Origin: Aureibaculum algae
GTDB lineage: Bacteria > Bacteroidota > Bacteroidia > Flavobacteriales > Flavobacteriaceae
DNA length: 64,000 nucleotides
Direction: 5' to 3'
NCBI RefSeq assembly: GCF_006065315.1
Contig: NZ_CP040749.1
Location: 4,052,001 to 4,116,000, forward strand
The translations under genes and the position numbers were made by a program. Under the pieces are notes generated by a model, which searched no databases, was not told the origin of the DNA, and saw only the letters and a list, made by a program, of their open reading frames with translations. This document shows positions 9,280 to 18,534 of the stretch, in pieces. Every line of letters starts with the position of its first letter. Within the stretch, counting starts at the first letter, position 1.

Positions 9280-10100
9280 ATATAAACTGTAGCGGTAAAC
9301 TTATCGATTTATCAACCCCAAGGGTAATGGGAATTTTAAATTTAACACCAGACTCATTTTTTGATGGAGGTAATTTAAAAAACGATGAAGACATTCTTAA
9401 TAAAGTAGAAAAAATGCTAAACGAGGGTGCTACTTTTATTGATGTGGGTGGTTATTCTTCTAAACCCAATGCGAATGACGTTAGTGAAAATGAAGAATTA
9501 AAAAGAGTTATTCCTGTAATTGAATTACTAGTAAACAACTATCCTGATATTTTAATTTCTATTGACACCTTTAGAAGTACAATCGTTAAAAAAGCTGTTG
9601 AAGCTGGTGCTTGTATGATAAATGATATTTCCGCAGGCAATTTAGACTTAAATATGTTTGCAACAGTAGCAAATCTGCAAGTGCCTTATATTATAATGCA
9701 TATGCAAGGAACACCTAAAACCATGCAGGTAAATCCAACTTATAATGATATTACTCAAGATATTATCTTTTACTTTTCTCAAAAATTGAACACATTAAGA
9801 AGACTCGGAGTAAATGATGTATTAATTGATGTAGGTTTTGGTTTTGGAAAAACACTTGAGCAGAATTACGAATTATTAAACAACCTAGACCTGTTTAGCA
9901 ATTTAGACACCCCTTTACTAACAGGAGTTTCTAGAAAATCCATGCTTTACAACGTATTAGAAACAACGCCTAAAGAAGCGTTAAACGCGACTACGGTAGC
10001 AAACACTATTGCCTTACTTCACGGTAGTTCCATTTTGAGAGTACACGATGTGAAAGAAGCGATAGAGGCCGTAAAGATTGTAAAAAAGCTCAAAAAATAA
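9276..10100 (+). CDS. folP: Dihydropteroate synthase
   Basis: 274 residues. The DHPS signatures are complete: VMGILNLTPDSFFDGG (pyrophosphate-binding loop), FIDVGGYSSKP, SIDTFRS, MINDISAG, MHMQGTPKTMQ, VGFGFGK and GVSRKS near the C-terminus. It condenses 7,8-dihydropterin pyrophosphate with p-aminobenzoate in cytoplasmic folate synthesis, and is the sulfonamide target. It overlaps the LOG gene by ATGA. In flavobacteria folP is commonly found with DUF1599 and cdaA, as here. Confidence 0.97.
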   Translation: MNINCSGKLIDLSTPRVMGILNLTPDSFFDGGNLKNDEDILNKVEKMLNEGATFIDVGGYSSKPNANDVSENEELKRVIPVIELLVNNYPDILISIDTFRSTIVKKAVEAGACMINDISAGNLDLNMFATVANLQVPYIIMHMQGTPKTMQVNPTYNDITQDIIFYFSQKLNTLRRLGVNDVLIDVGFGFGKTLEQNYELLNNLDLFSNLDTPLLTGVSRKSMLYNVLETTPKEALNATTVANTIALLHGSSILRVHDVKEAIEAVKIVKKLKK

Positions 10101-10241
10101 GATTGAACCTCAGATTGAACTTCGGCATAATTTTTGTTAATATTTTGTTAACCTTTCCTTGTAAAAAGATTATGTGATTATGTTAAAGTCTTAAGATAAT
10201 TATGTAATAAAGTTAATATTTTAACCTTTAATACTACAATT

Positions 10242-10847
10242 ATGAGCGAAAGAAACACTCCTGAAGTTAATGCCGGATCAATGGCAGACATTGCATTTTT
10301 ATTATTAATTTTCTTTTTAGTAACTACTACAATGGATAGTGATATTGGAATTTATAAACGACTACCTGAAAAGCAAATCACCCCTCCAGAAATAACTTTA
10401 AACGAAAAAAATGTATTAGAAATTAACATCAATGCTAATGATGAAATTTTAATTGAAGGTGATCACGTTATGAAAATTGAAAATCTAAAACAGGCTGTCG
10501 TAGACTTTATAGATAATGGAGCGGGAACAAATAATAAGGGTGATAAATGTACATGGTGCAATGGTAAAAAAGATGTAACCTCATCTGACCATCCCGAAAA
10601 GGCAATGATTAGTTTTCAATCCAAAAGAAACGCATCATATACGACTTATATATCTGTTCAAAACGAAATTTTAAGTGCTTACGCACAATTAAGAAATGAT
10701 TTATCTCAATCTCTTTATAACAAATCCTTAAGCCAGTTAGAAACTGAATTAAAAAATAACAAAGGCAATAAAGAATTGTCAGAAAAAATACAGTTTATAA
10801 AAGCTAAATACCCACAATTAATAACAGAGCAAGCCCCTGAAAAATAG
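10242..10847 (+). CDS. ExbD/TolR-type biopolymer transport protein
   Basis: 201 residues. One N-terminal membrane helix (about 16-33) begins with the proton-pathway Asp16 in MADIAFLLLIFFLV, followed by a periplasmic domain. A Bacteroidetes-type insertion includes CTWC (about 104-107). ExbD works with ExbB and TonB to energise outer-membrane transport. No exbB or tonB lies next to it here, so its partner must be elsewhere. It precedes cdaA by 70 bp and may share its transcript. Confidence 0.85.
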   Translation: MSERNTPEVNAGSMADIAFLLLIFFLVTTTMDSDIGIYKRLPEKQITPPEITLNEKNVLEININANDEILIEGDHVMKIENLKQAVVDFIDNGAGTNNKGDKCTWCNGKKDVTSSDHPEKAMISFQSKRNASYTTYISVQNEILSAYAQLRNDLSQSLYNKSLSQLETELKNNKGNKELSEKIQFIKAKYPQLITEQAPEK

Positions 10848-10918
10848 ATTAAGAAGAGCATAAGTAAAATCATAAAATAAGAATTGAAACATTTAAATTT
10901 TTGATATTAAATCTTTCT

Positions 10919-11755
10919 ATGCTTTTAATCTTTTTACTACATTTACCAAAACCTTATTTTTTGGACGCATTCAAATTTTTAGACTTTAGTTTTTTAGATA
11001 TTTTAGATATCGCTTTAGTTGCCATTTTACTCTATTATGTTTACAAACTTATTAGAGGAACTGCAGCAATAAACATATTTTTGGGTATTGCCATTGTCTA
11101 TTTGATTTGGAAATTAACCGTCGCCTTAAAAATGGAATTGTTGAGTGATATTTTAGGCAAATTTTTGGGTGGTGGGTTTATTGCTTTAATTATTGTTTTT
11201 CAACAAGAAATTAGAAAGTTCTTATTAATGGTTGGCTCTACCAATTTTACAACAAAAAAAGGATTTCTAAAACGGTTTAAACTGCTCTCGAATATGCGTA
11301 AAAATGATGATTTCATTTCCACAGATGTCGATAGTATAATTGACGCATGCGAAGAAATGGCAAGTACAAAAACGGGGGCTTTAATTATTATTCAACGCAA
11401 TAATAATTTAGATTTAGTAAAACAAACTGGCGATAAAATGAATGCAGAAATCAACAAAGCTTTATTGACCAGTATTTTTTACAAAAACAGTCCACTTCAT
11501 GATGGTGCACTAATAATTGAAGACAATTTTATTACAGCCACAAGAGTAATTCTTCCTGTTGAAAAAGACATTATAATTCCCGCTCGTTTTGGATTAAGAC
11601 ACAGGGCAGCACTTGGTATCACAATGCGTTCAGATGCATTAGCTTTAGCCGTTTCTGAAGAAACGGGACAAATATCATATATAAAAGATGGTGAGTTTAT
11701 CCTATATAACGATATTAATAGTTTGAAAGATTTAATTAAAGAAGACTTAGATTAG
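10919..11755 (+). CDS. cdaA: Diadenylate cyclase CdaA
   Basis: About 278 residues. Hydrophobic N-terminal segments (three helices to about residue 80) are followed by the DAC (DisA_N) domain with the DGA motif in SPLHDGALII and the RHR motif in GLRHRAALG, both needed to make cyclic di-AMP from two ATP. I prefer the ATG at 10919; a TTG six codons upstream (10901) is in frame. The family name CdaA/TIGR00159 is secure. No c-di-AMP phosphodiesterase lies nearby. Confidence 0.93.
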   Translation: MLLIFLLHLPKPYFLDAFKFLDFSFLDILDIALVAILLYYVYKLIRGTAAINIFLGIAIVYLIWKLTVALKMELLSDILGKFLGGGFIALIIVFQQEIRKFLLMVGSTNFTTKKGFLKRFKLLSNMRKNDDFISTDVDSIIDACEEMASTKTGALIIIQRNNNLDLVKQTGDKMNAEINKALLTSIFYKNSPLHDGALIIEDNFITATRVILPVEKDIIIPARFGLRHRAALGITMRSDALALAVSEETGQISYIKDGEFILYNDINSLKDLIKEDLD

Positions 11756-11855
11756 TCAGTAGAATTTCATAGCCTTGTGAGATATGAAAAAAAGCCAGTA
11801 AATTCTATTTTCAATACCATCTCTTCTACTTCTTAGTTATATGTATTTTTAGCAA

Positions 11856-13622
11856 TTAACTCGCTTGAGCAGTTTCAAATTGAATTTCGTACAACTTACT
11901 GTAATACCCTTTTTGCTTTAGAAGTTCTGCATGTGTACCTTGCTCTACTATTTTCCCTTTTTCCATTACAATAATTTTATCAGCTTTTTTAATTGTAGCC
12001 AATCGGTGGGCAATTATTATTGAAGTTCTATTTTGAGTAATTGTATTCGTAGCCTTTTGTATTAACCTTTCTGACTGAGCATCAATAGAAGAAGTTGCTT
12101 CGTCCAAAACTAAAATTGCAGGTTTACTAACATAAGCTCTTAAAAAAGCGATGAGCTGCCGTTGCCCAACAGAGAGCATTCCTCCTCTTTCTTTCACATT
12201 ATAATTATAGTTATCTGGAAGTGTCATAATAAAATCGTGGATACCTATAACCTTTGCAGCTTCGGTAACTTCCTCCAAACCAATATCCTTATTATTTAAG
12301 GTAATATTATTTAAAATAGAGTCTGAAAACAAAAAAACGTCTTGCAACACTACACTAATTTGGTTTCGTAACGATTCAAGTTTTATCTGATTAATATCGA
12401 TACCGTCAATCGTAATTGAACCCGAGTTTATTCTATAGAATCGACTTAGTAAATTAATAATTGTAGATTTTCCTGCACCTGTTGCACCCACTACAGCAAC
12501 TGTTTCCCCTTGTTTTACTTCAAATGAAATTCCTCGTAGTACAGGTTCATCCTTCAAGTATCTAAAGTAAACATTGTCAAATTTAATATTGCCTTTAAAG
12601 TGCTCAATTTCAAGTGTACCAGTATCTACTTCAGCAGCATCTTCGTCTAACACTACAAACACTCTCTCCGCCGCAACCATACCCATTTGCAGGGTATTAA
12701 ATTTATCAGCAATTTGACGCAAGGGTCTAAAAAGCATATTGGTCATATAAATAAAACTGGTAATGACACCAAATGAAGTTGCCCCTTCAACAGCCGCCGT
12801 CAGGCCTCCATACCATACAATTACAGCCAATGTTATTGAAGATAAAATCTCAACAACAGGAAAGAAAATAGAATAATACCAAACGGTTCTAATATGGGCT
12901 TTTTTATGTTTATCATTAATAGCTAAGAACTTATCATGTTCAACTTTTTCACGTGTAAAAAGCTGCACAATCTTCATTCCTGAAATCCTTTCTTGTACAA
13001 AACTATTTAGATTAGAGACTTGATTTCTTACGTCCTGAAAAGTGCCCTTAATTTTTATTTGAAATAATTTGGTAGCATAAACCATTATAGGTAAAACAGC
13101 CACTACAATTAATCCCAATCGCCAATTCATCACCATCATTATGATGATGATAACAAGCATTTGTAATAAATCACTGATAATAGCAAACAACCCTTGACCA
13201 AATATACTTGCTATGGTCTCAATATCTGAAACCACTCGAGTTACCAATTTTCCTACAGGAGTCTTATTGAAATATTGCATTTTAAACTTTAAGACTTTTT
13301 CGAAAAGCTTTGTTCGAATATCTTTTATAATATTTTGTCCTAACCAGTTGGTATAATATATAAATAGGAATTGAAAAATGACTTCAAGAAAAACAACACC
13401 TAACATTACTAAACTAAAAACCAATAATAGTCTAGCATTATTCCCTAGGATATACTCATCTACTATCCATTGTAACAAAATTGGTCTTGCAGCGGCAAGT
13501 CCCGCTAACAAAAGTACAGCAACTGTAGACAAAACAAATTGAGATCGATACGCTTTCGCGTACGACATTAACCGTCTAAATATCTTAAAATCAAAAGCAT
13601 TACCTGTTACTTTTTCGCTCAT
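11856..13622 (-). CDS. ABC exporter, fused membrane and ATPase domains
   Basis: 588 residues, a half-transporter of the MsbA/multidrug type. Six N-terminal membrane helices (about 20-320) and an ATPase domain with Walker A GATGAGKST, signature LSVGQRQ, Walker B ILVLDEATS and the H-loop AHR. The signature has V instead of the second G of LSGGQ, a variation I regard as usual for this flavobacterial group. It probably works as a homodimer exporting lipid or drug-like molecules. The gap to truA is only 3 bp, so the two are co-transcribed. Confidence 0.92.
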   Translation of the reverse strand: MSEKVTGNAFDFKIFRRLMSYAKAYRSQFVLSTVAVLLLAGLAAARPILLQWIVDEYILGNNARLLLVFSLVMLGVVFLEVIFQFLFIYYTNWLGQNIIKDIRTKLFEKVLKFKMQYFNKTPVGKLVTRVVSDIETIASIFGQGLFAIISDLLQMLVIIIIMMVMNWRLGLIVVAVLPIMVYATKLFQIKIKGTFQDVRNQVSNLNSFVQERISGMKIVQLFTREKVEHDKFLAINDKHKKAHIRTVWYYSIFFPVVEILSSITLAVIVWYGGLTAAVEGATSFGVITSFIYMTNMLFRPLRQIADKFNTLQMGMVAAERVFVVLDEDAAEVDTGTLEIEHFKGNIKFDNVYFRYLKDEPVLRGISFEVKQGETVAVVGATGAGKSTIINLLSRFYRINSGSITIDGIDINQIKLESLRNQISVVLQDVFLFSDSILNNITLNNKDIGLEEVTEAAKVIGIHDFIMTLPDNYNYNVKERGGMLSVGQRQLIAFLRAYVSKPAILVLDEATSSIDAQSERLIQKATNTITQNRTSIIIAHRLATIKKADKIIVMEKGKIVEQGTHAELLKQKGYYSKLYEIQFETAQAS

Positions 13623-13625
13623 TTA

Positions 13626-14378
13626 TTATAATTTATTTACTATAGATTTAGGGTATTTAACTTCAGACAAAAATAAGGCTTGTGGTGGAGCTGAAAATCC
13701 TGCATTTCGCCTATCTCTACTATTTAGGATTTCAACAAAGTCTTCAATTGATTTTTTATTTGATCCCACTTCAATTAAAGTACCTACAATTGCTCTAACC
13801 ATATTCCTTAAAAACCGATCTGCAGTTATATAAAAAGTCAATTCGTTGCCTTTTTGTAACCATTTCGCATCTGAAACTACACAATTATAGGTTCTAACAT
13901 CAGTTTTCGATTTAGAGAAGCATTTAAAATTAGTATAATCCTTAAGAATACTTGCTGCTTCATTCATTTTATTTACATCAAGTACTTTTTGATACAACTG
14001 CCACGTTGTATCAATTAAAAACGGGTTTCTACCCAACCATATTCTATACTCATAGCTCCTGCTAGTAGCATCAAATCTTGCATGAGCATTATCATTCACC
14101 AAAAAAATCTTATCAACTACAATATCTTCTGGTAAAAACGCATTTATCTTGTTTGCTAAATGTTCTTCCTCAAATGCAGTATCAACATCAAAATGTGCAT
14201 ATAATTGCAATGCATGCACGCCTGCATCTGTACGACCTGCCCCAACAAGATCAATATCAACTCTCAATATAGTTGTGAGAGCCTTTTTTACAATTTCTTG
14301 TACAGTAATTGCGTTTGGTTGCACCTGCCAACCATGATAGTTTTTACCATTATATGAAAGTTCAATAAAATACCTCAA
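13626..14378 (-). CDS. truA: tRNA pseudouridine synthase A
   Basis: 250 residues. The catalytic Asp lies in GAGRTDAGVHA (about 46-56), preceded by YNGKNYHGWQ and followed by FLRNMVRAIVGTL, all standard for TruA, which modifies U38-40 of the tRNA anticodon arm. It is first gene of a two-gene unit with the ABC exporter and divergent from the phosphoesterase at 14459. Confidence 0.96.
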   Translation of the reverse strand: MRYFIELSYNGKNYHGWQVQPNAITVQEIVKKALTTILRVDIDLVGAGRTDAGVHALQLYAHFDVDTAFEEEHLANKINAFLPEDIVVDKIFLVNDNAHARFDATSRSYEYRIWLGRNPFLIDTTWQLYQKVLDVNKMNEAASILKDYTNFKCFSKSKTDVRTYNCVVSDAKWLQKGNELTFYITADRFLRNMVRAIVGTLIEVGSNKKSIEDFVEILNSRDRRNAGFSAPPQALFLSEVKYPKSIVNKL

Positions 14379-14458
14379 GAAATCTTATTTTTGCTAAAAA
14401 AGCAAAGATAGGTATTCCAAATTTTAAATAACAAGCTATTAAATTCTAAAAAACAATC

Positions 14459-14956
14459 TTGAAAAAAATTCTTTTACTTTCCGACACGCATGGCTATATT
14501 GATGATCAAATATTAAAATATGTAAAACTAGCTGATGAAGTTTGGCATGCTGGTGATATTGGAGACTTAACAGTGAGTGATACTATAAAGAAAATAAAAC
14601 CACTTAGAGCTGTTTATGGTAATATTGATAACACGGATATTAGGAAAGAATTTCCATTGAACAATAGATTTACTATTGAAAATGTAGATGTATGGATAAC
14701 ACATATTGGTGGATACCCTAATAGATATGATGCTAGAATTAAAGAGGAAATTCAAAACAATCCACCAAGAATTTTTATATCCGGTCATTCTCACATATTA
14801 AAAGTAATGAATGATAAAAAATTAAATCTTTTACACTTTAACCCTGGTGCAGCTGGTAAACATGGTTTTCATAAAGTAAGAACTATGTTGCGATTTAGTA
14901 TTGATAATTCAAAAATTGAAAATCTAGAAGTTATTGAATTAAGTAAAAGAGTTTAA
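14459..14956 (+). CDS. YfcE/MJ0936-type metallophosphoesterase
   Basis: 165 residues of the calcineurin-like superfamily: LLSDTHG (metal ligands Asp and His), HAGDIGD, GNID, THIGG and GHSH are all present in order. It starts at TTG (14459); no in-frame ATG lies close upstream, and the TTG gives the expected N-terminus MKKILLLSDTHG. A cytoplasmic phosphodiesterase; its natural substrate is not predictable. Confidence 0.88.
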   Translation: MKKILLLSDTHGYIDDQILKYVKLADEVWHAGDIGDLTVSDTIKKIKPLRAVYGNIDNTDIRKEFPLNNRFTIENVDVWITHIGGYPNRYDARIKEEIQNNPPRIFISGHSHILKVMNDKKLNLLHFNPGAAGKHGFHKVRTMLRFSIDNSKIENLEVIELSKRV

Positions 14957-14962
14957 ATTAGC

Positions 14963-16750
14963 TCATTTTAATCCCTCAAGTTTATTTTGAATAGGTACCA
15001 AAATAAAAATACTGGTACCTTTACCTGCTGAAGACACAATATTAAAAATACCATTCATTGCTTTTATTCTGGCATTTATATGGCTTAAACCTAATCCGTT
15101 TTTATTCTTTATCGTTTTAACATCAAAGCCAATACCATCATCACTTAATCGAACACTAAGCATATTATCTTCTCGCTGTACTAACATAATAGTTGCGTTT
15201 GAAGCATTACTATGTTTTAAAATATTATTAATTAATTCTTCAATTATACTATAAATTTTTATCTCAAAATCTTGATCATATCTCGTTAATCCTCTATCGT
15301 CACTACGCAAGGTAATTTCAGAATTAGAGTATTTTTGACAAATATCATGGACGGCAAAAGCCAGTCCAAATTTTAAGAGTACAGATGATATCAATTCATG
15401 AGATAAATCTCTAATTTTAACAGAGGCTTCCTTTACAATACTTTGTGCCTTTGAAATTTCTTGAGGAGCATTTGCTTTTAATTGAGACTTTGTAGCTTGT
15501 AAATGCAAATTTGCTGATGATAGTAATGCACTAACACTGTTGTGAAGAATTTCAGCAATTGTTTTTCTTTCTTTTTCTTTGGCGTCTATGGTAGCATTAA
15601 TTATTCTGGCCTGAGTTTCGTTTTCTAGTTGTTCTATTTTACTTTTTTGTTTTAATCTGTAATTTCTATAATATATATACGCTAATATTATAAAGGCCAA
15701 TAATGCCAAGGCAGAACCATAAAATAGAAATTGAGCTCTTAAACGTAAAGATTTTTCTTCTTCAATTTTTTGAGCCTGTTTTGCAGCATTATATTTAGCT
15801 TCAATTTCCGAAATGTTTTCAGCAACATTCACTTCATTAATACTACTAGTTAAGTCTGTCGCTTCTTCTAAATAACGGTATGCCTTCTTAAAATTACCTA
15901 ATTCCTCATTTGCATACGCCAAATTATAAAGTGCATATTCTTTGACTTTTACAGCCTTTTCTGAATTTAAGTCCTTTACAGATTCATATGCTTTATAATA
16001 ATTATCATTGGCTTTTATAAATTGTTGTTTTTCATAATAAATGCCACCCAAATTCATAATTGCAGTAGCCAATCCTACCGTATCTTTTTGTTTTTCTTTG
16101 ATGGCGAATGATTTTCCATAAAAATCTTCAGCCTCTTCTAAGCTTGTTTCGCTAGCAATAATACCTAAATTGTTGTAACTAAAAGAAATAAAATTTTCAG
16201 TTTTAGGCGTAATAGGATAATTCAACATTTTTTTGAAATGTATAACCGCACTATCGTTTTCCTCTTTATTATAATAATTTTTTCCAAGTGCTAAATAAGC
16301 ATCTAATATCTCTATAGTGTCATTTAATAATAAAGACTTTTCCAACACTTCTTTATAATAATCATTTGACTTATTAAAATTTTGAGCCTCGTTAAATATT
16401 TTCCCTAAATACTTTATATATTTTAAATATAGCGGATCTTGACTTGAATCACCTGACAATTCAGAATGTCCTTTCAATAATAAATTTACAGCTTCTTCAT
16501 GCTGATTTGTATTATAATAAAACTTTGCTTTTAATAGATTTAAATTATTTTTTCTTGATCTAAGATAATATGGATTACTTTCTAACTTTTCAATATTACT
16601 CAATACGAGTTCGTATTCTTTACTTTGTAGATTTTTTTCGATCTCCTTTTCTAAAGAGTCAGTTTGTGCATAAAACCAAAATCCACTTAACATAAAAAAG
16701 AAGAAAGGCACAATTTTAAATGTACTCTTTTTAAGTGGAAAATGTAACAT
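14963..16750 (-). CDS. TPR-containing sensor histidine kinase
   Basis: 595 residues. A signal/first hydrophobic segment (about 10-30), periplasmic TPR repeats (about 35-310, e.g. AYYNLAYANEELGNFKKAYRYLEEA), one membrane helix (LFYGSALALLAFIILAYIYY, about 338-358), a coiled linker, an H-box KTIAEILHNSVSALL around residue 400 and an ATPase domain with IEELINNILKHSNAS (N-box) and DDGIGF plus GLGLSHI (G-boxes). Pairs with the NarL-type regulator 37 bp upstream. TPR kinases of this kind are common in Bacteroidetes; the signal is unknown. Confidence 0.93.
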   Translation of the reverse strand: MLHFPLKKSTFKIVPFFFFMLSGFWFYAQTDSLEKEIEKNLQSKEYELVLSNIEKLESNPYYLRSRKNNLNLLKAKFYYNTNQHEEAVNLLLKGHSELSGDSSQDPLYLKYIKYLGKIFNEAQNFNKSNDYYKEVLEKSLLLNDTIEILDAYLALGKNYYNKEENDSAVIHFKKMLNYPITPKTENFISFSYNNLGIIASETSLEEAEDFYGKSFAIKEKQKDTVGLATAIMNLGGIYYEKQQFIKANDNYYKAYESVKDLNSEKAVKVKEYALYNLAYANEELGNFKKAYRYLEEATDLTSSINEVNVAENISEIEAKYNAAKQAQKIEEEKSLRLRAQFLFYGSALALLAFIILAYIYYRNYRLKQKSKIEQLENETQARIINATIDAKEKERKTIAEILHNSVSALLSSANLHLQATKSQLKANAPQEISKAQSIVKEASVKIRDLSHELISSVLLKFGLAFAVHDICQKYSNSEITLRSDDRGLTRYDQDFEIKIYSIIEELINNILKHSNASNATIMLVQREDNMLSVRLSDDGIGFDVKTIKNKNGLGLSHINARIKAMNGIFNIVSSAGKGTSIFILVPIQNKLEGLK

Positions 16751-16770
16751 TATTATTAAGCTTAGTTAGG

Positions 16771-16778
16771 CAAAAGTA
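16771..16778 (-). promoter_or_regulatory. Possible -7 box TACTTTTG before the kinase gene
   Basis: On the minus strand TACTTTTG matches TAnnTTTG 20 bp before the kinase start, inside the gap between regulator and kinase. It could give the kinase its own promoter. No -33 element is evident. Confidence 0.35.
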
Positions 16779-16787
16779 GCTATAAAG

Positions 16788-17474
16788 TTATACTATTTCA
16801 TTCTTCATGGCAAAAATAGCCAAGCCGACCGTATTCTTTACATTAATTTTCTTAATCAAGTTTTTACGATGTGTCTCCACAGTACTTTCACTTATACCTA
16901 GGGCATCGCCAATTTCTCTTGTAGTATATTGTTGGGCAATAAGTTTTAAAATTTGATATTCCCTTCTCGTTAATGAGTTTATTAATACTCCTTCAGGATT
17001 ATCCGTTTTGTGCATTGGTTTACCCATAAGAGTTTTCATCATTTTCTCTTTTACTTCATCACTAAAATATTGCTCTCCTTGGCTTACCTTTCTAATTGCT
17101 TTTACAATATGCTCCCCGGCTGATTTTTTAGGTACAAACCCCATCGCCCCCATGCCCAGCACCTCTTTAATAAGTTTTATATCATCATAACTTGATAATA
17201 TAATTATTTTAGGAACATCATCCATGGTTTGAAACTTCTTGAGTACTTCCAAACCATCTAATATTGGCATATTAATATCCAATATAAGTATATCTGCTGA
17301 ATTTTCTTCAAACCATTCTATAACTTGTTCTCCATTTAAAGAATAACCAACAACATCAACATCACGTTCTAAGCCAAGTACTGCCATAACACCATCAATT
17401 AAGATTTGATGATCATCAGCAATATGAACGGTAATTTTATCGTTTAAAAATTCTTTTAAATCATCATTAACCAT
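16788..17474 (-). CDS. NarL/FixJ-type response regulator
   Basis: 228 residues. Receiver domain with acidic pocket ADD (20-21), phospho-acceptor Asp66 in ILILDINMP, Ser in ILSSYD and Lys in VPKKSAG; LuxR-type helix-turn-helix near 165-222 (LTRREYQILKLIAQQYTTREIGDALGISESTVETHRKNL). Forms a two-component pair with the adjacent TPR kinase. The next upstream gene, a small exported protein, has repeated motifs in its promoter region that could be targets. Confidence 0.94.
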   Translation of the reverse strand: MVNDDLKEFLNDKITVHIADDHQILIDGVMAVLGLERDVDVVGYSLNGEQVIEWFEENSADILILDINMPILDGLEVLKKFQTMDDVPKIIILSSYDDIKLIKEVLGMGAMGFVPKKSAGEHIVKAIRKVSQGEQYFSDEVKEKMMKTLMGKPMHKTDNPEGVLINSLTRREYQILKLIAQQYTTREIGDALGISESTVETHRKNLIKKINVKNTVGLAIFAMKNEIV

Positions 17475-17558
17475 ACTTAGACATAAGATTTATTATTACA
17501 ATATAAACTAAATAAAAACTATAATATTGTGTGGTAAATGCGATATTATGTTAAAAAA

Positions 17559-17584
17559 AAATCCGAAGTAAAAACTTCGGATTT
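17559..17584 (-). terminator. Terminator of the small exported-protein gene
   Basis: 10-bp stem AAATCCGAAG/CTTCGGATTT with a 6-nt loop. On the minus strand it is followed by T8, 22 bp after the stop of the gene at 17606. Confidence 0.85.
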
Positions 17585-17605
17585 AAATTACAAATAATTG
17601 AAAAA

Positions 17606-17992
17606 TTATTCCATTAATTTTTTTGGCTTTCCTCTCTTAATACGGCTATAAGCCACATCATCTTCGAGAGAAGCTACATCAAAAGTACTTTCAAAAAAGC
17701 TATTAAAATCAACACTAGAAGTTTCAAAAGAAATAGTGTGTGTAACAACCTTATTCGAAAACCCATTTTCGATTAGGTTGATATGTGTTTGATTTTCATT
17801 AACATTAGAAGTTACAATAATGTTGGCATTTACTGTAAAGGTAATTTCATATTTACCATCTAATGTTTCAATTACTGGATATGACTGTAATAATGTACCG
17901 TCAATATCTTTTAAAATAGTTGTTTTTTTAGTGCTATTGGTAAATGATGCTAATACCAAAACGGCACTCAATGCGAGTACTAATTTTCTCAT
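17606..17992 (-). CDS. Small exported protein of unknown function
   Basis: 128 residues. A Sec signal peptide (MRKLVLALSAVLVLASFT) is followed by a short mature protein with alternating beta-strand pattern (YEITFTVNANIIVTSN) and a basic C-terminal tail RIKRGKPKK. No family recognised. It has its own strong terminator and a long upstream region with repeated AATTTAAAAACTA elements, and it lies directly upstream of the NarL-type two-component genes, so regulation by that system is possible. Confidence 0.7.
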   Translation of the reverse strand: MRKLVLALSAVLVLASFTNSTKKTTILKDIDGTLLQSYPVIETLDGKYEITFTVNANIIVTSNVNENQTHINLIENGFSNKVVTHTISFETSSVDFNSFFESTFDVASLEDDVAYSRIKRGKPKKLME

Positions 17993-18060
17993 GTTAGGGG
18001 ATTTTAAAGTTATTAATTAATTTTTTTCCAATTTCTTTGGAATCTATCAAACTTCTTATT

Positions 18061-18131
18061 AATTTTAAAACTAACGATACTAGGTAATTTAAAAACTACC
18101 CAGAAACCACTAGTTTTTAATTTAAAAACTA
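18061..18131. repeat. Three copies of an AATTTAAAAACTA motif upstream of the small exported-protein gene
   Basis: Exact 13-mers AATTTAAAAACTA at 18086-18098 and 18119-18131, a near copy AATTTTAAAACTA at 18061-18073, and an inverted copy TAGTTTTTAATTT overlapping 18111-18123. They begin 69 bp upstream of the start codon, a position that fits operator sites. AT-rich sequence lowers the weight of the match. Confidence 0.4.
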
Positions 18132-18305
18132 AAATTTGACGTTTTACTATAGTAATATAACAAAAAAATGTTAATAAATAAGCTCAAATTTGTTGATAAT
18201 CTTAAAAATTATATTTTAACAAACTAAATATCAAGACATTAAGATGAGGATAAAAAAAAATATCCAATTATACAATCATTACAATTAATTACTATATTAG
18301 CAACA

Positions 18306-18473
18306 GAGAAAAGAAAACTCCTATTATAATTGGAAAGTGGTGTAACTACTCTCCTTTCTCCCCTTTCTTTTCTCCCCTTATTTCAAGGAGTATTTATTAT
18401 ATATAAGTGTTTAGCGACAACGAAATACTCCCTACAATTACAGCCACCTCTTCTGACGTGGCTGTTTTTTTTT
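18306..18473 (+). ncRNA. Candidate structured ncRNA (6S-like architecture)
   Basis: No coding potential, but a plus-strand transcript with ordered structure ending in a canonical terminator. (1) A long rod: outer stem GAGAAAAGAAA (18306-18316) with TTTCTTTTCTC (18364-18374), 11 bp perfect; an asymmetric central bubble; inner hairpin GGAAAGTGG/CTACTCTCC (18332-18340, 18346-18354) with loop TGTAA. (2) A second stem GGAGTATTT/AAATACTCC (18387-18395, 18423-18431). (3) Terminator 18440-18473. Closing stem + open bubble + apical hairpin is the shape of 6S RNA, and a flavobacterial 6S class (6S-Flavo) is known. I cannot confirm identity from sequence alone. The 5' end is inferred. Confidence 0.6.
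18440..18473 (+). terminator. Intrinsic terminator of the candidate ncRNA
   Basis: Perfect 8-bp stem ACAGCCAC/GTGGCTGT with a 10-nt loop and a run of nine T on the plus strand. No plus-strand protein gene ends here, so it marks the 3' end of a non-coding transcript. Confidence 0.85.
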
Positions 18474-18474
18474 G

Positions 18475-18508
18475 CATAAAAAAAAGCTTATCGTCTCCGA
18501 TAAGCTTT
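18475..18508 (-). terminator. Terminator of the DUF4293 gene
   Basis: 11-bp stem AAAGCTTATCG/CGATAAGCTTT (18483-18493, 18498-18508) with a 4-nt loop; on the minus strand it is followed by a T tract, 27 bp after the DUF4293 stop. Confidence 0.85.
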
Positions 18509-18534
18509 CGCACAATATAACTAAGATGTTAGGT

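Noticed and set aside
11856..13622. Inactive ABC ATPase because the signature reads LSVGQ
   Set aside because: Walker A, Walker B, Q-loop and H-loop are intact, and this signature variant is, to my knowledge, normal in related flavobacterial exporters.
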